Shown here: in pieces, positions 27,199 through 34,263 of the stretch
How the letters are laid out: each line of letters starts with the position of its first letter
Position numbering within the stretch: position 1 is the first letter of the stretch
Assembly: GCA_945878355.1 (NCBI GenBank)
Contig: CAMCTC010000021.1
Location: forward strand, 1 to 54,830
Direction: 5' to 3'
From: Bordetella parapertussis
GTDB lineage: Bacteria; Pseudomonadota; Gammaproteobacteria; Burkholderiales; Burkholderiaceae_C
Length of the DNA: 54,830 nucleotides
Notes under the pieces: model-generated
Seen by the model: only the letters and a program-made list of their open reading frames with translations
The model's database searches: none
Told to the model about the DNA's origin: nothing
Translations under genes and position numbers: made by a program

Positions 27199-27470
27199 CG
27201 GCAGCGCTCCTCAATCCCCCAGGAATTGACATCTATTGGATCGATTCGCGTGTTTTTTTTCATCAAAATTTACCATCTTTTCGTTTAAAAACAACGCATT
27301 GCTGGCTCTGCAGGGCCGACCAGGTACAGGCCGCAGCCTGCAGCGGCCTGAGCCCCGGGCTTCGTCGGCGTCGGCGTCGCTGTCGCTGTCGGCCATGTAG
27401 GTCGAATCCTTCGCTTCGATCAATACCCCCGACGGGGCAGCAGTTTCATCGGGTCATGGTCGTCTCCTGT

Positions 27471-27632
27471 TCAAAGGCCAGCCAAAGCTTGCTTGACACG
27501 CTGGTAGGTGCTGCAGAGGCAGATGTTCTTGATCTCGCTGGCGATCTCGTAGCCATGGTGGCCGGCCCTGAGGGCGGTGACGATGGCCATCAGCATGCTG
27601 GACTGGCAGTAGCCGCACAACGGTACCTGGTA
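27471..27632 (-). pseudogene. [2Fe-2S] subunit fragment of an IorA-type oxidoreductase
   Basis: The last ~53 residues of the frame read CGYCQSSMLMAIV, then after a short gap NICLCSTYQRVKQAL. These are the second [2Fe-2S] cluster motifs (CGYCQSG and NICRCGTYQRI) of isoquinoline 1-oxidoreductase alpha-like proteins of the xanthine dehydrogenase family. The N-terminal ferredoxin part is missing and no molybdopterin subunit follows. Between here and 27198 I see only a short Asp/Ala hexanucleotide repeat (27362-27392) and no gene. Confidence 0.6.
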
Positions 27633-27650
27633 GAAAAAAACCAATGGGCT

Positions 27651-27959
27651 AACCCTATGCAAGGGTTTTCACTAGCCACCGCGTCAGGAAGCTGTCAGGT
27701 ACGTTGAAGACATTCGACGGACGCAATCCATTAATACGAGAAAATGTTCCTGGCGATCGTGATTCTAAAGAGCTTGATCGAGCTGTCGCTGATGTTTGTG
27801 GTGGGCCGATTTATCTTGGGCTTGCTCGCTGGCGCCAAGCGTCAGACCAATGTCTTTTGGCAATTGCTCGATGTCGCGTCCAAGCCTTCGCTTTGGTTGA
27901 CGCGCCAGGTCAGCCCCAAGCTGATCCTTGACCAGCACATCCCGTTGGCGACCGTCAGT
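27651..27959 (+). repeat. Diverged direct repeat, right copy, with operon leader
   Basis: Counterpart of 25991-26291. It contains the leader and most of the intact small membrane protein gene. At its left end AACCCT (27651-27656) pairs with AGGGTT (27662-27667) around ATGCA, a candidate operator; in the left copy this palindrome is broken. GTCAGG occurs twice shortly after. The operon promoter is probably in 27651-27743. Confidence 0.8.
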
Positions 27960-28040
27960 TGGCTGATCATCGCGTGGGTGCTGGTGGTCATGGCAAAAAT
28001 TGACCTCTGTCTTCAGATCGGACCCGCGGCATGTCAATGA
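27744..28040 (+). CDS. Small membrane protein heading the symporter operon
   Basis: 98 aa with two hydrophobic segments, one in the first 30 residues and one around PLATVSWLIIAWVLVVMAKI, joined by a polar stretch (KRQTNVFWQLLDVASKPS). I recognise no named domain. It overlaps the next gene by 10 bases, so the two are translationally coupled. A truncated duplicate lies 1.66 kb upstream. It probably serves the transporter or its regulation, but this is inferred only from position. Confidence 0.72.
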   Translation: MFLAIVILKSLIELSLMFVVGRFILGLLAGAKRQTNVFWQLLDVASKPSLWLTRQVSPKLILDQHIPLATVSWLIIAWVLVVMAKIDLCLQIGPAACQ

Positions 28041-28648
28041 GTTTCAAAACCACCCCAGAGGCGGCGCGCAAGATTGGGCGATGGGCACTTTTTACCCTGC
28101 ATTGGCGCGCCAAAATTTTCTTGTTTCTCGGCATGCGAGTATCGGCCACGCAGGTCTTTCAAGATATTTTGCTGCATGTTCCCAAAGACTTGCTGGCCTT
28201 GAACAGCTTGGGTTACGCCGCTATGCACGACAGCAACTTTGTTTTGGCGCTGAATTATTTTGATCAGGTTGTGGAACTCTCTTCCGAGTCCTCGAATGCA
28301 CATTTCAACCAGGCCTTTGTGTGCGAAGAGCTGGGACGACTGGAGGATGCCGAGCGCGGTTTTCGGGCCGCCATTGCGATTGAGGAAAAGATGGACCGGG
28401 CCTGGTACGGCCTCGGACTGGTACTGGTTCGGCAAGGGCGGCTTGAAGAAGCTGTCATCGCGCTCAAGCACAACACAAAACTTCAACCCATGAGCCCCTT
28501 TGGCTGGTATCAGCTGGCTCGTGTGCATTTAGACCTGAAGCAAGCCGACGAAGCACTGGCTGTGATCCGTTACCTGAAGGGGTTTGAGCCCAAGGTGGCG
28601 AATCAACTAGAGCGAGAGACTGGGTTGAAAGTCGGAAATCCGAGCTGA
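28031..28648 (+). CDS. Tetratricopeptide-repeat protein
   Basis: 205 aa with about four TPR units from residue ~40 to ~180, for example ALNSLGYAAMHDSNFVLALNYF and AHFNQAFVCEELGRLEDAERGF in succession. The N-terminal ~35 residues contain a short hydrophobic patch (AKIFLFLGM) that may associate with the membrane. It overlaps the upstream gene and is followed 30 bases later by the DUF4212 gene. TPR proteins scaffold complexes; the partner here may be the small membrane protein or the symporter. Confidence 0.82.
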   Translation: MSMSFKTTPEAARKIGRWALFTLHWRAKIFLFLGMRVSATQVFQDILLHVPKDLLALNSLGYAAMHDSNFVLALNYFDQVVELSSESSNAHFNQAFVCEELGRLEDAERGFRAAIAIEEKMDRAWYGLGLVLVRQGRLEEAVIALKHNTKLQPMSPFGWYQLARVHLDLKQADEALAVIRYLKGFEPKVANQLERETGLKVGNPS

Positions 28649-28678
28649 GTTTTAAAATTTTTACCAAGGAGACATGCG

Positions 28679-28942
28679 ATGCAACTATCGGCAAGGCACC
28701 ATGAATATTGGCGCAAAAATCTGCGAATCACTGCTTTACTATTGGGCATTTGGTTCTTTGTCACCTTCGTGCTGGTCTTCTTTGCAAGAGAGCTCGACTT
28801 CAAATTTTTTGGTTGGCCGTTCTCTTTCTGGGTTGCGGCTCAGGGCGCGCTGGTGGTCTATTGCGTGATCATCTGGTATTACGCCCGCTACATGAACAAG
28901 CTCGACATTGAATACGGCGTTGCCGAAGGAGAAGCGTCATGA
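28679..28942 (+). CDS. DUF4212 small subunit of sodium:solute symporter
   Basis: 87 aa, two membrane helices, typical of DUF4212 proteins (HHEYWRKNLRITALLLGIWF start; FFGWPFSFWVAAQGALVVYC; a C-terminal YYARYMNKLD). They are always found directly before a VC_2705-type symporter and are thought to be its accessory subunit. An AAGGAGA ribosome-binding site precedes the start. The stop overlaps the symporter ATG (ATGA), so the two should be made in equal amounts. Confidence 0.92.
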   Translation: MQLSARHHEYWRKNLRITALLLGIWFFVTFVLVFFARELDFKFFGWPFSFWVAAQGALVVYCVIIWYYARYMNKLDIEYGVAEGEAS

Positions 28943-31053
28943 GCATGTTTGGCAGTGACAACCAGTCGCAGAGCGACTTCAAGAAAGGCCTGAACAAGGT
29001 CTACACCTGGTACACCGGCGGGTTCATCAGCTTCGTCATCGTGCTGGCCATCCTCGAACAAATGGGTTTGCCGAGAAACTGGATTGGCTACCTGTTCTTG
29101 GCGGCAACAGTGCTGCTGTACGCCGGCATCGGCGTCATGAGTCGGACCAATGACGCGTCTGAATACTATGTGGCGGGCCGACGTGTTCCCGCCATGTACA
29201 ACGGCATGGCGACCGGCGCTGACTGGATGTCTGCAGCGTCCTTCATCGGCATGGCCGGTACGCTGTACCTGACGGGTTATGGCGGTCTGGCCTTCATTTT
29301 GGGCTGGACGGGTGGCTATTGCTTGGTGGCACTGTTCCTTGCGCCCTATTTGCGCAAGTTCGGCCAGTTCACCATTCCTGACTTTTTGGGCGCTCGCTAC
29401 GAAGGCAACTTGCCGCGTCTGATCGGCGTGTTTGCAGCCATTTTGTGCTCCTTCACTTACGTGGTGGCGCAGATTTACGGCGTCGGCTTGATCACTGCCC
29501 GACTCACTGGCCTGGCTTTTGAAGTCGGTATTTTCGCCGGTCTGGCTGGCATTTTGGTCTGCTCGTTCCTGGGCGGTATGCGGGCGGTCACTTGGACCCA
29601 AGTGGCCCAATACGTGATATTGATCATTGCGTACCTGTTGCCGGTGATTTGGTTGTCGGTCAAGCACACCGGTGTGCCGATTCCGCAAGCTGTCTACGGC
29701 TATACGCTTGAAAAGGTCACGGCCAAAGAAGAGCAGTTTCTAAAGGATCCGAAAGAGCTTGAAGTGCGTGGCATTTTCAAAGCCCGTTCCGAGGCGGCGG
29801 TTGAAAAACTCAAGGATGTGCCAGCTGCCATGGCTGCTGACAAAACCGCTGCAGAGAAAAAGCTGGAAGATCTGAAAGCGTCTAATGCCCCTGTCGCCCA
29901 GATCCAGGCTGCTGAAGCCGCTTTGGCCAAGCTACCCGCAGATGAGGCCGCTGCACGCGCAGCCTACAACGGCGCACGGACGTCGAATGCTGCGCGCTCA
30001 GCCCCACCGATTCGTCACGCTCAGCCCTTCCCCGGCAAAGACGACGCAACGCAGAATATCGCGCGCAAAAACTTCATGGCGCTGGTCTTCTGTTTGATGA
30101 TTGGTACAGCCGCATTGCCGCACATCTTGATGCGTTACTACACCGTGCCCTCGGTGCGTGAAGCTCGGGAGTCGGTCAGCTGGTCACTGTTCTTCATCTT
30201 CTTGCTTTACTTCACAGCGCCGGCGCTGGCGGTATTGGCCAAGTACGAGGTTTATACGGTCCTGGTGAACACGCCGTTCGCCAATCTGCCGGAGTGGATA
30301 GGGCGCTGGAATGCGGTCGATCCGAGCCTGCTCTCGGTGGTTGACATCAACAAGGACGGCATTTTGCAGTTGGCTGAAATCTCGATTGGCGGCGACATCA
30401 TTGTGCTGGCCACGCCTGAAATCGGTGGTCTGCCTTATGTCGTCTCCGGCATGGTGGCGGCGGGTGGTTTGGCTGCGGCGCTGTCGACCGCTGACGGCTT
30501 GCTGCTGACAATTGCCAATGCCTTGTCGCATGACCTGTACTACAAAGTGTTGGACCCAAATGCCTCGACCGCGCGTCGCGTCATGGTCTCCAAGATGTTG
30601 TTGCTGGTGGTCGCCTTGTGTGCGGCGTATGTGGCGGCGCAGAAACCGGCGGACATCTTGTTCCTGGTGTCAGCGGCGTTCTCGTTTGCTGCAGCGGCGT
30701 TCTTCCCGGCCCTGACCTTGGGCATTTTCTGGAAGCGAGCCAACAAGTGGGGCGCCTCACTGGGCATGGCCGCGGGTCTGGCGGTCACGTTTTATTACAT
30801 GATCACCACCCAGCCTTGGCTCTACAAGCTGGTGCATGGCACGGCTATCACGCCTGAGATCATCAAGGCCAACACGTGGTGGGACATTGCGCCTATCTCG
30901 GCCGGTCTGTTTGGCGTGCCCCTCGGCTTTGCGGTGATCATCATCGTCTCGCTGCTGACCAAGGCACCGGGCCGGGATATTCAGGAGTTGGTGGAGCATG
31001 TGCGTTACCCGAGCCTTGACGGTAAAACGTCAGGTGCAAGCGCCGCACATTGA
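28939..31053 (+). CDS. Sodium:solute symporter, VC_2705 family (acetate-type)
   Basis: 704 aa, SSS family with about thirteen helices. The N-terminal half has SRTNDASEYYVAGRRVPAM and the ADWMSAASF motif typical of ActP-like carriers. Residues ~255-375 are a hydrophilic Ala/Lys/Glu-rich, probably coiled insertion between helices. DUF4212 upstream and the DUF294/exonuclease pair nearby match clusters associated with acetate or short-chain monocarboxylate uptake. A strong terminator follows. The substrate assignment is by family. Confidence 0.9.
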   Translation: MSMFGSDNQSQSDFKKGLNKVYTWYTGGFISFVIVLAILEQMGLPRNWIGYLFLAATVLLYAGIGVMSRTNDASEYYVAGRRVPAMYNGMATGADWMSAASFIGMAGTLYLTGYGGLAFILGWTGGYCLVALFLAPYLRKFGQFTIPDFLGARYEGNLPRLIGVFAAILCSFTYVVAQIYGVGLITARLTGLAFEVGIFAGLAGILVCSFLGGMRAVTWTQVAQYVILIIAYLLPVIWLSVKHTGVPIPQAVYGYTLEKVTAKEEQFLKDPKELEVRGIFKARSEAAVEKLKDVPAAMAADKTAAEKKLEDLKASNAPVAQIQAAEAALAKLPADEAAARAAYNGARTSNAARSAPPIRHAQPFPGKDDATQNIARKNFMALVFCLMIGTAALPHILMRYYTVPSVREARESVSWSLFFIFLLYFTAPALAVLAKYEVYTVLVNTPFANLPEWIGRWNAVDPSLLSVVDINKDGILQLAEISIGGDIIVLATPEIGGLPYVVSGMVAAGGLAAALSTADGLLLTIANALSHDLYYKVLDPNASTARRVMVSKMLLLVVALCAAYVAAQKPADILFLVSAAFSFAAAAFFPALTLGIFWKRANKWGASLGMAAGLAVTFYYMITTQPWLYKLVHGTAITPEIIKANTWWDIAPISAGLFGVPLGFAVIIIVSLLTKAPGRDIQELVEHVRYPSLDGKTSGASAAH

Positions 31054-31073
31054 CGACTTAGCAGTCGTTAGTC

Positions 31074-31109
31074 AAAACCCCCGTCACTTGAGGTGGCGGG
31101 GGTTTTTTT
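31074..31109 (+). terminator. Rho-independent terminator of the symporter operon
   Basis: AAAACCCCCGTCAC pairs with GTGGCGGGGGTTTT (one G-U wobble), with a short loop and a run of seven T residues. It starts 20 bases after the symporter stop. It is the only classical T-tailed terminator seen in the window. Confidence 0.93.
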
Positions 31110-31328
31110 ATTGGACATGACATGGCGAAGTTCGGCGGCCAACGAAGGCATCGCTGTTTCATATTCACTCACCAGGGGCGGGCTTGGAGCTTGCGGTCCG
31201 CCCGCGGCCACGCAGCCTGAGCAGGGCGAGCAAGTCTTGACAACGCCGATGAAATGCAGCTACAGGCGCGCCCCGATGACGGTGAAGCTACCGCTAGGGA
31301 TGACATTGCGATACAGCCCGAAAGTTTG

Positions 31329-31800
31329 CGTTGCGAAGGTGCTTCGAGCAGATGGTCGACCCGGGCCGCGACATCCACGCCGCGTCGATCCCGATCCACG
31401 GCATCACCCCCGACATGGTGGCAGGCCAGCCCACGATCGGCTGCTGCCAGCCTTTCACGCCTTTGAGCGCTATACCGTGCACGTGGCCCAAAACAGCCGT
31501 CTTCGATATGCGCTTCCTGCACCGCAAGGAGGCACGCACGGGCTGCGCTTCGACCAGCCGTTGCCTGACACGCAGCTGCTATCGGCGCTGGTGCAGCCGA
31601 ACCAGAACTCGCACCGACTCGAGGCTGTCGCCGAGCTTCGACATCCCGGTGATCGGACGCCACACCGCGCCGGGCGATGCGCTGGTCACCGCCGAGGTGT
31701 TCCAGAAGCTGGTCTCACTGATAGTCGAACGCGGCATCCACACGTTGGGCGAGGCGCGCAGCGCGGCGCAGCAGAGCTACTAGGCCCGGCTCAAGTACTC
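31329..31800 (+). pseudogene. Decayed DnaQ-like exonuclease, C-terminal part
   Basis: Homology jumps between two frames. One frame reads RCFEQMVDPGRDIHAASIPI then HGITPDMVAGQPTI, later AVFDMRFLHRKEA, and finally VIGRHTAPGDALVTAEVF through AAQQSY. The other reads LRFDQPLPDTQLLSALVQPN between them. A TAG at 31781 interrupts SYYARLKY. So there are at least three frameshifts and one nonsense codon. It is a different branch from the intact exonuclease at 23367. The 219 bases from 31110 to 31328 hold nothing I can identify, perhaps its more decayed front. Confidence 0.72.
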
Positions 31801-31810
31801 ATCCAGGCCG

Positions 31811-31909
31811 TCACAGCCGGTAGTGCTGCGACAGCACGGTCTGCAGCATCTACACCAAGCCGAAGGCGTCCGTGAGTTGGCTGCGCTCGAACTTACCCAG
31901 CTCGGCCAT
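31811..31909 (-). pseudogene. Decayed C-terminus of a second DUF294 protein
   Basis: Reading MAELGKFERSQLTDAFGLV, then a TAG codon at 31852-31850, then MLQTVLSQHYRL and a stop. It aligns without gaps to the C-terminus of the intact DUF294 protein (VAQLNDIDRRILRETLRVAR onward), sharing the ER/DR, L, Q, L and final Y positions. A single base change (AAG to TAG) would explain the nonsense codon. It is tail-to-tail with the exonuclease relic and sits between it and the isomerase gene. Confidence 0.55.
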
Positions 31910-31916
31910 CGGCCGA

Positions 31917-32558
31917 TCAGCGCACGATGCCGGGCCGGTGTTCACCGGCTCGCTGCCAGGCCGGACCGTCGAACCAGGCATCGCCCAGCAATGCCGCACG
32001 AAGCATCGGCAAGGCATCCAGACCGAAAAAAGCTCGCCCTTCGCAGACCAGCGTGGGCACGCCGAACAGGCCCGCTGCAGCGGCCGCCTCGGTGCGCTCG
32101 CGCAGTTCGGCCTTGACCTCAGCACTGTTCGGGTCGCGCCGCGGCGCCAGTTGTTCGGTCAAGGACCGCAACGCTGCAGTCTCGTTCGGATCGGCTCCTT
32201 CGCGACACCAGACATGCCGGAACAACTGTTCCACCACCCGGCGGTTGGGTGAGCCACCAGCAGGCACTGTGGCCAGCGCCAGCCGCTGCAGTGCCAAGGG
32301 ATTGAAAGGGTGGGGCTGAGGCAGTTGCAGGCAGGTGCCCTGTTGAGCCGCCAGCCATGCGACCTGACGGTAAGTCCAGGCTCGCTTGGGCACGATCTCG
32401 GCAGGCCCTTTCTGGCCCCAATGGCCGAGCAAGCCGGCCAGCAGCAGTGGCTGGTAGTCGACTGCGACGCTGCAGCCTTCAAGCGCCTGCGGCAGGCGCT
32501 CGAAGGCCAACCAGGCATAGGGCGACAGCACATCGAAGTGAAAGCTGATGCGTTTCAT
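31917..32558 (-). CDS. 2-hydroxychromene-2-carboxylate isomerase-like (DsbA fold)
   Basis: 213 aa of the DsbA/GST-kappa family. The N-terminus FHFDVLSPYAWLAFERL and the C-terminal LFGVPTLVCEGRAFFGLDAL block are typical. The family includes the naphthalene-pathway isomerase, but many members of unknown role occur outside aromatic pathways. It is the last gene of the minus-strand run, 4 bases after DUF1289. Glutathione-dependent isomerase activity is plausible but unproven. Confidence 0.85.
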   Translation of the reverse strand: MKRISFHFDVLSPYAWLAFERLPQALEGCSVAVDYQPLLLAGLLGHWGQKGPAEIVPKRAWTYRQVAWLAAQQGTCLQLPQPHPFNPLALQRLALATVPAGGSPNRRVVEQLFRHVWCREGADPNETAALRSLTEQLAPRRDPNSAEVKAELRERTEAAAAAGLFGVPTLVCEGRAFFGLDALPMLRAALLGDAWFDGPAWQRAGEHRPGIVR

Positions 32559-32562
32559 CGGG

Positions 32563-32787
32563 TCAGGTCTCGGGTCGAACTTGGGCCACCAATTTGCGGG
32601 CTCGCGCGACCGAGCGGCGCGGGCCCAGTCGTTGCATCACCTCGCGCTTGCCTGCATCGTCGAGCGAGCCCCAGAGGGCGATCTCATCCAGCGTGCGCAG
32701 GCAACCCAGACACCAGCCGCTGTCGGCATCCATCCGGCACAGGCTGACGCAAGGGCTGGCCACGGCACGGGGCGCAGGTGTACTCAC
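32563..32787 (-). CDS. DUF1289 small cysteine-rich protein
   Basis: 74 aa with the DUF1289 signature: SPCVSLCRMD, then WCLGCLRTLDEI, giving four conserved cysteines that probably bind a metal or Fe-S cluster, then a helical tail. Function unknown. Its ATG overlaps the stop of the YbaK gene (ATGA), so translation is coupled. Confidence 0.87.
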   Translation of the reverse strand: MSTPAPRAVASPCVSLCRMDADSGWCLGCLRTLDEIALWGSLDDAGKREVMQRLGPRRSVARARKLVAQVRPET

Positions 32788-33302
32788 AGGACCTCCACCA
32801 CATCGGCCACCGGCGCACCCGTCAGCGCAACCAACTCGGCCGGAGATAGACAGAACACGCCGTGCGGATGGCCAGCAGCGGCCCAGACCTCGTCAAAGCG
32901 AAACAGCTCACGGTCGACCAGCACCACCGGCGCGCAAGCATGGGCCACCGGCGCGACGCCGCCGATTGAAAAACCGGTCTGCTGTTTGACAAAAACCGCA
33001 TCAGCACGGCCCAACTCGGCCGGCGCCAAGCCCAGTTGGGCCGCCACCTTGCGCAGGTCGACCCGGCGGTCGCCAGAGGTCACGACCAGCACCGCCACGC
33101 CGTCGATGAGATGACGGAAGATCACGCTCTTGGCGATCTGACCGGTCTGCACCTCGAGTGCGGTGGCTGCATCCTCGCAAGTCCGGGCGGCAGCATCGAG
33201 CCAGCGCGGTTCATGACGGTGGCTGCGCTCTGCCAACCAGCGAGCGACACGCCGAAAACCCTCAGGCCGCAGCACATCGGCCTGCGCCGCGACCATGCTC
33301 AT
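32784..33302 (-). CDS. YbaK/EbsC family aminoacyl-tRNA deacylase
   Basis: 172 aa, YbaK/ProX-like editing domain. Conserved pieces: QIAKSVIFR, VVTSGDRRVDLRKVA, and the GFSIGGVAPVAH loop. Such proteins hydrolyse mischarged tRNA, typically Cys- or Ala-tRNA-Pro. The open frame extends far upstream, but the ATG at 33302 overlaps the HMG-CoA lyase stop (ATGA) and gives the family length. Its presence in a leucine-degradation operon has no evident metabolic reason. Confidence 0.87.
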   Translation of the reverse strand: MSMVAAQADVLRPEGFRRVARWLAERSHRHEPRWLDAAARTCEDAATALEVQTGQIAKSVIFRHLIDGVAVLVVTSGDRRVDLRKVAAQLGLAPAELGRADAVFVKQQTGFSIGGVAPVAHACAPVVLVDRELFRFDEVWAAAGHPHGVFCLSPAELVALTGAPVADVVEVL

Positions 33303-34225
33303 GCGAAAACCCGGCCCCGCTTGATCAGCAGCGCCTTGCCGGCGCGCGAGACCGGCGCCCGACCCAGCAAGTCGGAGATGAAGCCACCCGCATCGACCAG
33401 TGCATCGAGGTCGACCCCGGTGTCTATGCCCATGCCGCGCAGCATGAACACCACGTCCTCGGTCGCGACATTGCCGGTCGCACCTTTCGCGAAAGGGCAG
33501 CCGCCCAGACCGGCGACACTGGTGTCGAAGGTGTGGACACCCATCTCCAGGCAGGCATGGATGTTGGCCAGCGCCTGGCCATAAGTGTCGTGAAAATGGC
33601 CACTGACCTCGTGCAAGGGGTAATGCTTGAGCGCACGTTCCATCGCCGCCTGCACCCGGCGCGGCGTGCCGACGCCGATGGTGTCGGCCACACCGCAATG
33701 GTGCACACCGATGGCCTTGAACAGCTTGACCAAGTGTTCGACCTCGTCAGCGCTGACCTCGCCCTGGTAGGGGCAGCCCAGCGCGCAGGATATGGCAGCC
33801 CGGACCTTGAGCCCAGCCTCGCGAGCGGCGGCGACCACAGGCGCAAAGCGCTCGATGCTCTCTTCGATGCTGCAGTTGATGTTGCGCCGGCTGAAGGCCT
33901 GGGTGGCGGCACCGAACACCACCACTTCGTCCGGGCGGGTGACCGCACCGCCGGCCAGAGCGGCCTGCAGGCCCAGCATGTTGGGCACCAGCACGCTGTA
34001 GCGAACGCCTGGCTGGCGCGCGATCGCGGCCATCACCTGAGCGTTGTCGGCCATCTGCGGCACCCATTTCGGGCTGACATAACTGGTGACCTCGATCTCG
34101 CGCAGCCCGGCGTCCTGCAGCCTGTGCACCAGCTCGACCTTGTGCGCTGCAGCTACCGGCAGCGCTTCGTTCTGCAGCCCATCGCGTGGGCCAACTTCCA
34201 CCAAGGTGACACGTTCAGGAATCAT
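33299..34225 (-). CDS. liuE: Hydroxymethylglutaryl-CoA lyase
   Basis: 308 aa, full-length HMG-CoA lyase that splits HMG-CoA into acetyl-CoA and acetoacetate, the last step of leucine degradation. The substrate motif EVGPRDGLQNE is near the N-terminus. The active-site signature GLGGCPFAKGATGNVATED contains the catalytic cysteine. An ATG at 34225 follows AAAGG with 7-base spacing; the alternative TTG 15 bases upstream is less likely. It starts 38 bases after the carboxylase alpha stop. Gene symbol by analogy with the Pseudomonas liu cluster (mvaB in other species). Confidence 0.93.
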   Translation of the reverse strand: MIPERVTLVEVGPRDGLQNEALPVAAAHKVELVHRLQDAGLREIEVTSYVSPKWVPQMADNAQVMAAIARQPGVRYSVLVPNMLGLQAALAGGAVTRPDEVVVFGAATQAFSRRNINCSIEESIERFAPVVAAAREAGLKVRAAISCALGCPYQGEVSADEVEHLVKLFKAIGVHHCGVADTIGVGTPRRVQAAMERALKHYPLHEVSGHFHDTYGQALANIHACLEMGVHTFDTSVAGLGGCPFAKGATGNVATEDVVFMLRGMGIDTGVDLDALVDAGGFISDLLGRAPVSRAGKALLIKRGRVFA

Positions 34226-34263
34226 GGTTTTGCCTTTCAAGCCGGAAGATTATCGCGGCGCGA

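Noticed and set aside
27362..27392. Tandem hexanucleotide repeat as CRISPR or phase-variable tract
   Set aside because: Only about five imperfect units of a Gly/Asp-type hexamer; no spacers and no intact gene to vary.
31331..31783. Intact 150-aa protein
   Set aside because: Exonuclease motifs are split between two frames and a stop interrupts the tail, so the open frame is accidental.
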